Source of the DNA: Montifringilla adamsi
Lineage: Eukaryota; Chordata; Aves; Passeriformes; Passeridae
Length of the DNA: 64,000 bases
Reading direction: 5' to 3'
Assembly: GCA_017590115.1 (NCBI GenBank)
Contig: JAGGNK010008226.1
Coordinates: forward strand, 6,895,283 to 6,959,282
The notes beneath the pieces are model-generated. The model was not told the DNA's origin. It did no database searches and saw only the letters and a program-made list of their open reading frames with translations. Of the stretch, positions 58,363 through 64,000 are shown in pieces. Position 1 is the first letter of the stretch. Each line of letters begins with the position of its first letter. The translations under genes and the position numbers were made by a program.

Positions 58363-58375
58363 TGCCCTCTCATGG
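58363..58375 (-). promoter_or_regulatory. CTCF-like motif, reverse
   Basis: GCTGCCCTCTCATGGC reads on the minus strand as CCATGAGAGGGCA, again matching CCANNAGRKGGC. It lies 13 kb downstream of the FOXI stop and faces the forward site at 42087. Confidence 0.35.
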
Positions 58376-59034
58376 CTCCCGGAGCAAACAGCCGGGAGGA
58401 AAATGGGAATAAAGAGCTGGGAGCATCCTCCTTGTCCAGCAAAATTCCCTTTCCAGGCACAGGAGCAGAACCAGGACAGGCTGGGCTGACTCCATGTCCT
58501 GGGTTATTCCAGGGAATGCTGTTTGGTAGGGTTTGATTTCCTGATTTTTCAGTTCCTTCTCTTCCAAGAGGATGTTTTGGTGTGGTTTGGGCACCACAGA
58601 GACTGTTCCTCTAGCAGAAATCTCCTTAATTCCTGGAAATCCCATTAATCCCCTGGGATAATTGGGTGATTCAGGATTCTGGCAGTGCCCAGGGCTGGGT
58701 TGGATAATGAAATAACCAAGTCACTTATCAGGAACTGCCTGAATTTGGGAGCTCCTGCTTTAAATTTAATTACAAAATAAGAAAACTCTGGAATTCCCCA
58801 TGTCCTGAAGGGAAAGGGCTGCTGAGGAGCCTTTTCCAGGGCAGGGATGAACATCGGGAATTCAAACTGCCCAGGAACCAAGGGATTGTGCATCCCCATT
58901 CCAGGCTGAAGGAAGGGAGGAAATGGGAAAAGGGGGGGAAAAGCAAGGTTAAAAAAAGGAGAAAAAATGTAAAAAAAAAAGAGAGGAACTAAAAAAAGAA
59001 AGGATGCAACTTAATCCAAGCCTGCATTAGGTGT
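58376..59034. other. Non-coding, purine-rich at right
   Basis: 58905-59010 is almost entirely purines (G and A runs), a possible triplex-forming tract. No gene. Confidence 0.45.
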
Positions 59035-59600
59035 TGGACCCCTGGTTACTGAGAATATGAAACTTTCTGTGCTGACAGACACTGACCCCCAAAAGAACAC
59101 TGCATTTGACCTGAGGCCTTAGAAAAAGCTTCCAAAATTAAAAGATAAAATTGAGATAATGAGTGTGTAGTTTGAATAGAAGTGTGTAATGTCACACAGT
59201 AGAAAACTTAAAGTTTTAGAATATAGTAATACATATAAAGGAAGATAGAAATTTTAAAGCAGAGGCTAATCCTTCTTCTTCACCTTCTCCTTCATAGGTT
59301 TAAGTAGTATTATATAATTAGATTAAAAAGTCCACATTGCAAGGCAGAGGTCATTAGTTATTGACTTAAAAGTAAAAAATAATTTAAATATCATTTCTTA
59401 ATTAGACAGTTTATCCTTAAAAGACCTTATAAAAAAAAGAGATGCAGCTCCATTTTTAACTTATTAGAGAAAACTACTGTAGAACTCACAGTTTGTAAAA
59501 CTATAATATAGATAAAAACTAATAAACATCTAAATCTGAACAAGAAATACCTTCTCACACATTTAATCCAAAACTTAGCAGAAAAGAAGCAAAAAAAAAA
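59035..59600 (+). mobile_element. LTR-like element, longest copy of its family
   Basis: Shares GAAACTTTCTGTGCTGACAG, CACTGACCCCCAAAAGAACA and TTTTAGAATATAGTAATACA with 31275, and CCTTAAAAGACCTTATAAA with 29355. It continues to AATAAACATCTAAATCTGAA. It therefore links the two partial copies into one family about 0.5 kb long. Confidence 0.6.
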
Positions 59601-60289
59601 ATATCCCAAATTTGGGTTTAGGAGCTCAGAGAGGAACTGGCCTGGCTCTTGGTAGCCAGGAATGAATGGAGCTGAGCACAATGGTTATTATCAGGATTCA
59701 GAAATTAAAATGCATTTTTGCCTAAATTATTCAGAAACTTGAAATGCATCTTTGCCTAATATAACATAAACTCCCTTTGAAAGTGAAATTATTTCAATCA
59801 GAAGAAAATCAGTTTAGCATAGATTGATTTCCTGATCATGGACTTAGTAGCTGAATATTTATTTCTTCCTCCTTCATGACTATTTGCTGAAGAAAGAGAA
59901 AAACCAATACCTAGTCAAGTGTAATATTGTATATACGCTTTATTTATTTTTTCCCCCCCAAAATTCCGCCCAAACACCTTGGGCTAGCTGCAGAGCTGTG
60001 CCAGAGAGAGGAGGACCATTCTCCCCAGCCCTGCTTCTTCTCCATCACCCACTTTGATCCTGCAGGGACAATTTTACTTTGTTCCTCTCCACCAGGAGTG
60101 CCAGCTTGCTGAAGGGTGGAGAGCAGGCTTGCAATGAGAACACACTCCTCTAATTCCATTTTTACAGAAACTCCGAACGAGCACAAATCCCAGCAGCTGC
60201 CCCTGGGGTGGAGAGGGGGAAAGCTGGCACTGCCAGCCTGCAGCACTCCTGAAAGGAAAATCAAATCCCGTTTATCTGCACCGTGTCGT
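59601..60289. other. Non-coding, no recognised feature
   Basis: AT-rich to 59950, then GC-moderate. No supported gene. Confidence 0.4.
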
Positions 60290-60686
60290 CACCATGACAC
60301 TTTTATGAAAATCCCTTGCTAGGGTTTTTCTCCTGTTCTAGCTGAGGAGCCTCAGAAAAGCAGTGTAAACAATAATTATCTGACGGCTGTGGAGTGTGGT
60401 CTGGAGGTTGTTTACCACTTTGGTTGGTCCATATGGGGATTGTTTCTACTCAATGACCAATGATGGTCCAGCTGTGTGCACTCTCTGACAGTCACAGGTT
60501 TTTATTATTCATTCCATTCCTTTCCTTTCTACCTCTCTGATGGATCCTTTTTCTCTATTCTTTTAGTATAGTTTTAGCACAGCATTTTAATATACTGTAA
60601 TATCATAATAAATCAGCCTTTTGAAACATGGAGTCAATATTCTCCTCTCTCCCCTCATCCTGGGACCCTCGAACACAACCACACCA
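60290..60686 (+). mobile_element. Solitary LTR, ERVK-like, with possible target-site duplication
   Basis: The LTR is about 60295-60681, TGACACTTTTATGAAAATCC to GACCCTCGAACACAACCA, bounded by CACCA at 60290-60294 and 60682-60686. Shared features with the LTR at 35057 are AACAATAATTATCTGA, ATTGTTT...CAATGACCAATGATGGTCCAGCTGTG, TTTTAGTATAGTTTTAG and AATAAATCAGCCTTTTGAAA before ACATGGAGTCA. No internal sequence remains. Confidence 0.75.
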
Positions 60687-61134
60687 GGTCGTGTTCCACC
60701 CTCAGCACTTCCAGGGGCTGCTGTTCCCCCAGGTCACAGGAGGATCCTGCCTCAAACTGCCTGAGTGAAAGGTGATTCCCCCTCCAACATCCCAGTCCCA
60801 CCTTGTGCCCCGGGTCAGAAATGCTGAAAGCTGAGCTTGAGAGAGAGGAACAAGAGGGGATCATCCAGCAAGGCACCCCCTGCTCCCATCTGCTCCCTCT
60901 CGTTCTCCTTTTACCCCTCAGAGCAGAAATCCAAGGCAGTCCCTCACTCCCAGTCCCTGCTGACCTGTCCATAATGATTGCTCTGACTCAGTAAGTCACT
61001 TCTTTTTCTCTGGCTGAATAAATCACTTGGATGCTTCTGCTAACATGATCCCGATTGAATTGCAGGACTTAAAATAATCATTCATGACATTAACTGGGCT
61101 ATACATCCTCACCCTGCTTTCTGCAGGGGCACAG
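60687..61134. other. Non-coding, no recognised feature
   Basis: Short frames on both strands without motifs. Confidence 0.4.
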
Positions 61135-61412
61135 GACAAGGAGGGATGGCTGTAGATTGAAGAGGAGAGATTTAAGTTATATATTAGGAAGAAATCTTTC
61201 TTCTTATATTAGGAAAAAATCTTTTATTCTGTGAGGGAGCTGAGGCCCTGGCACAGGGTGTCCAGAGCAGCTGTGGCTGCCCCTGGATCCCTGGCAGTGC
61301 CCAAGGGGTTGGAGTACCCTGGGATAGTGGAAGGTGTCTTCCACTGCTCATGGAAGGAGATGAATTTTAAGCTCTCTTCCAACCAACCATTCTTAATTCT
61401 GTGACTTTATTT
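61135..61412 (+). mobile_element. CR1 3' fragment
   Basis: GGATGGCTGTAGATTGAAGA, a locally duplicated TATATTAGGAAGAAATCTTT, AGCTGTGGCTGCCCCTGGAT and the tail CTCTTCCAACCAACCATTCT with AATTCTGTGAC. Confidence 0.85.
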
Positions 61413-61982
61413 ATACTAGATCTACTTGAGCTTTATAGTTCACTCTCAAAGTTTCACCCTGGATGAAAGTTACACCAGGCAGCAGAAATGCTGAATAAAG
61501 GCAGCTTTTCCTTGAAACCACAGAGGATCCTCAACACCTGGTAAATTAGCAGTCACCTGAAGTTTAGCAGCAGCTGAAAACATTCAATAAAAAACATTGC
61601 AAAGCTGCAGGCAGGCAAATCCAAAAATTTCTGATGTGGGCACAGCTCCTCGACAGCATGCAGAGCTGGTTAATTCACAATTACAGGGAAAAAAAGAGGC
61701 AGTGCAGCTTTGCTGTCAGCCAGAGGCAAAGGGGCTGAGTCAATAAAAGCAATCCCTGTCCCCAGGAGCTGTTCCACTGCAGAGGCAGCAGCTCCTGCTG
61801 CTCAGAACTCCCTGCTGGGATTAACAATCGATGTTCTCAATCAAGCACAGCATCCCAGACACAGCTCATGAGCTCTGTTACAGGGCTGGCTGAGAGCTCA
61901 GAGAAATATTCCTCTGGCTGTCCTGGGGGAGGCTGGGCTGGGGGTGAAAGGCAGGAGAGCCTGAAACCAGGATCAGATAAAT
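61413..61982. other. Non-coding, no recognised feature
   Basis: Nothing recognised. Confidence 0.4.
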
Positions 61983-62100
61983 CACAGAACGGTTTGGGGT
62001 TGGAAGGAACCCTAAACTCACCCAATTCCAGGGCCAGGGACACCTCTCATCATCTCAGGGTGCTCCAAGCTGGCCTGGGATGCTTCCAGGTGTGGGAAAT
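61983..62100 (-). mobile_element. CR1 3' fragment
   Basis: CACAGAACGGTTTGGGGTTG, GAAGGAACCCTAAACTCACC and CCAGGGCCAGGGACACCTCT. Confidence 0.78.
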
Positions 62101-62930
62101 GGATTTGTAGAGGATTTTTCAAGTTTAACAGAAGGTTTATATGGTATGTATTTGTGGTGTTGGTGTGTATTTGTGTATATTTTTATATGGTATATATTTT
62201 ATTTGTAAACATCTGGGAACCAGGGGCACCCTGTAAATTCTAACTCCCCTCTGCACACAGTGCTCTGCTGCCACTTCCCAGAGCTGGCAGGAAGTTTTAG
62301 GGAAGCATTTGAGGGAATTGTAGGATGAAAAGTTGGTGCCAGCTCTGTGTGTTCCCTCCTGCTGTGGCTGGCTGGTCCCTAATTCAGGAGAAATTATCAG
62401 CAGCTCACAGAGAACTTCTGAATCTGAGCTTGTCGTGGGTGCCTGCTTTTGGAGCAAATTGAGAATGAAAACTTTCTGTATTTAAAATTCTGCCTGTAAA
62501 TATTGTACTCTGCAGTTTACTGCCCCAAATCAATGGGGTTGGGGCAGGGATGTGTGGGTGCTCCTGGGCCCCATCCTGTCTGCTCCATCCCCGAGCAGCT
62601 CTTTGTGCTGGGAAGTGAATTTCTGCCCTCAAATGGAAATAAAACCTGCAGAGGAAGAACCCCGAGGTAGCTTTGTTAGTCAGCTGCAACTTGAACTCCT
62701 GTTTAAATCGAGTTTTTGTCGTGTTGTGCTGGCTTTGATCTGGCACTCACACCAAAGCAGGTGAGATTTGTTACACAGCGACTTTGTGGTGTCTGCAGGC
62801 AAACAAGAGACCTCCAGTCTGATTCTAACAGAGCCACGTGCTCCCAGCAGGCATCCAAAAGCAGGGTTTATGTGATTTCCCAAACCAGTGCTTAGATGCA
62901 GCAGAAACTCCCAGGCAAGGAGAATCTCCT
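62101..62930. other. Non-coding; GT-rich at left
   Basis: 62140-62200 is a TATTTGTG/GTATAT-rich simple region. No gene is recognised in the remainder. Confidence 0.4.
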
Positions 62931-63070
62931 GCTCTCCAGAGCAGGAATTCTTGCTTCTCCTGCATTATTCTGACTCCATCCCTCCATTAGATCCCTCTGA
63001 GCTCTCCAGAGCAGGAATTCTTGCTCCTCCTGCATTATTCTGACTCCATCCTCCACCAAGCCCCTCTGAG
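62931..63070. repeat. 70-bp tandem duplication
   Basis: Two units, each starting GCTCTCCAGAGCAGGAATTC (62931 and 63001) and including CTCCTGCATTATTCTGACTC. A few substitutions separate them. Confidence 0.92.
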
Positions 63071-63947
63071 CAGAGCTGTGGTGTGTGACAGATGCTGGCT
63101 GGGCCCAACACTGACAGATGAACTCTGAAACTGTGAAATTTTTTGCAGCCAAAGCAAAACTGGCAAATGTTTGGCTCCACCATAACATTTCCAGGCACGC
63201 AGAGCAAAGATCAGCCCTGGTTTTATTGACCTGTGTCACCCCTCAAGTCTCAGAAACCCTCTTTTATTTTTGTTTTATTCCCCACTCGGCCCTCAGCACC
63301 CTTTTAAGCACGATGGGAAATCCTTCTGCTTTGGTTCCTTTGAAAGAGCTCAGCTGCACAAAGTGCTGGCTGCTTTCATCTCCAGACTTTATTTTTGTGA
63401 CATAAATAGTGAGGCTTCACCTCTTGTATCTCCTCATCCCCTCTTCAAAATGCTGTTTTATCTCCATGAGCATCACAGGACAGGTATGGAGTGTGACTGA
63501 AATTCACACTGGAAAGGAGAAGGAGGCTTTTTTTTTTTTTTTTCTTTTTAAAGGAATAAAAAAAGTCTCTCCTGGCTGCAGAGGTGAGGGACAAAGGGGC
63601 AGAAGTGCTGAACGTGTGCTCTGAGCAGGATTTTGCACTTTGGATCTGTCCCAAGGTCCCAGTGCTCATTCCTGGGAGGAGTGAGAAGGGAGCTCCCCAC
63701 TCCTGGGCAGTCCTGCAGCCGTGTGTCTTTGTGAGCACAATAAATACTCCTCAATCTGGGCAAAGGGATGGCCCTGGCCAGAAATCATCACTGAAATCAT
63801 CACCTGGGGGACTTTGTACAGGCAGGGACGTGTGGAGAGGGGCTGGGCTCACCTGCCCAAGGTGTGGCTTTGCCCTTGGCAGTGCTCAAGCAGGATTTTC
63901 CTGATGTTTCTGTGCATTAATAACCTGCAGATACTGGGCTTCTCTGC
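63071..63947. other. Non-coding, no recognised feature
   Basis: T run at about 63528-63549. Frames of about 100 codons lack motifs. Confidence 0.4.
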
Positions 63948-64000
63948 TGTCATGGAATTGTTGAATCATTTAGGTTGGAAAATCCATGGAGTCCAAGCAT
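63948..64000 (-). mobile_element. CR1 terminus cut by the window edge
   Basis: GTCATGGAATTGTTGAATCA followed by TTTAGGTTGGAAAATCCATG is the start of an antisense CR1 that continues beyond the window. Confidence 0.75.

Noticed and set aside
1..64000. tRNA, rRNA or known small RNA genes
   Set aside because: No cloverleaf with A and B boxes, rRNA core or snRNA signature was seen by eye; a covariance-model search would be needed to exclude them.
1..64000. An undescribed multi-gene system (operon-like or defence-like)
   Set aside because: The sequence is animal gene-desert DNA with a single small gene; nothing resembles a multi-gene system.

Overview
This is vertebrate nuclear DNA, most likely from a songbird (oscine passerine). 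The evidence is about thirty 5'-truncated CR1 (chicken repeat 1) LINE fragments with the usual bird 3' tail (CCTTCCAACCCAAACCATTC followed by ATTCTRTGATTC-like repeats), several solitary LTRs of endogenous-retrovirus type resembling passerine ERVK/ERVL LTRs, no primate or rodent type repeats, and compact low-repeat spacing. All family assignments were made by eye.

Layout. 1-43.4 kb is gene-poor DNA, mostly AT-rich, holding CR1 and LTR relics, several minisatellites, a 337/301-bp tandem duplication (13.05-13.69 kb), a nearly perfect 389-bp direct duplication (17.9 and 19.5 kb), an inverted pair of about 150-bp sequences (5.7 and 10.7 kb) and an isolated CpG cluster (7.1-7.4 kb). No exon could be recognised there. 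43.9-45.15 kb is a GC- and CpG-rich island holding the only gene I can support: a two-exon forkhead gene of the FOXI class (exons 44018-44423 and 44956-45137, + strand, 195 residues). Its intron splits the forkhead domain at the point typical of FOXI genes and consists almost wholly of a 12-bp tandem repeat. FOXI2 is my best paralogue guess, but that is not certain. 45.15-64 kb is again gene-poor, with CR1 and LTR relics, two separate 30-bp minisatellites (54.06 and 54.77 kb), a 70-bp duplication (62.9 kb) and AT-rich stretches that look like candidate conserved non-coding DNA.

How it fits together. The picture is one short developmental transcription-factor gene in a gene desert. The AT-rich, TAAT-rich blocks are possible enhancers, and two CTCF-like motifs in convergent orientation (42087 and 58363) bracket the gene; both ideas are inferences. 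The gene appears to lack the C-terminal half usual in FOXI proteins. I see no operon, phage, CRISPR or toxin system. The most notable items are the short forkhead gene with its repeat-filled intron, the inverted repeat pair, the 389-bp duplication, and three copies of a retroposon-like element that share a fixed 5' end.
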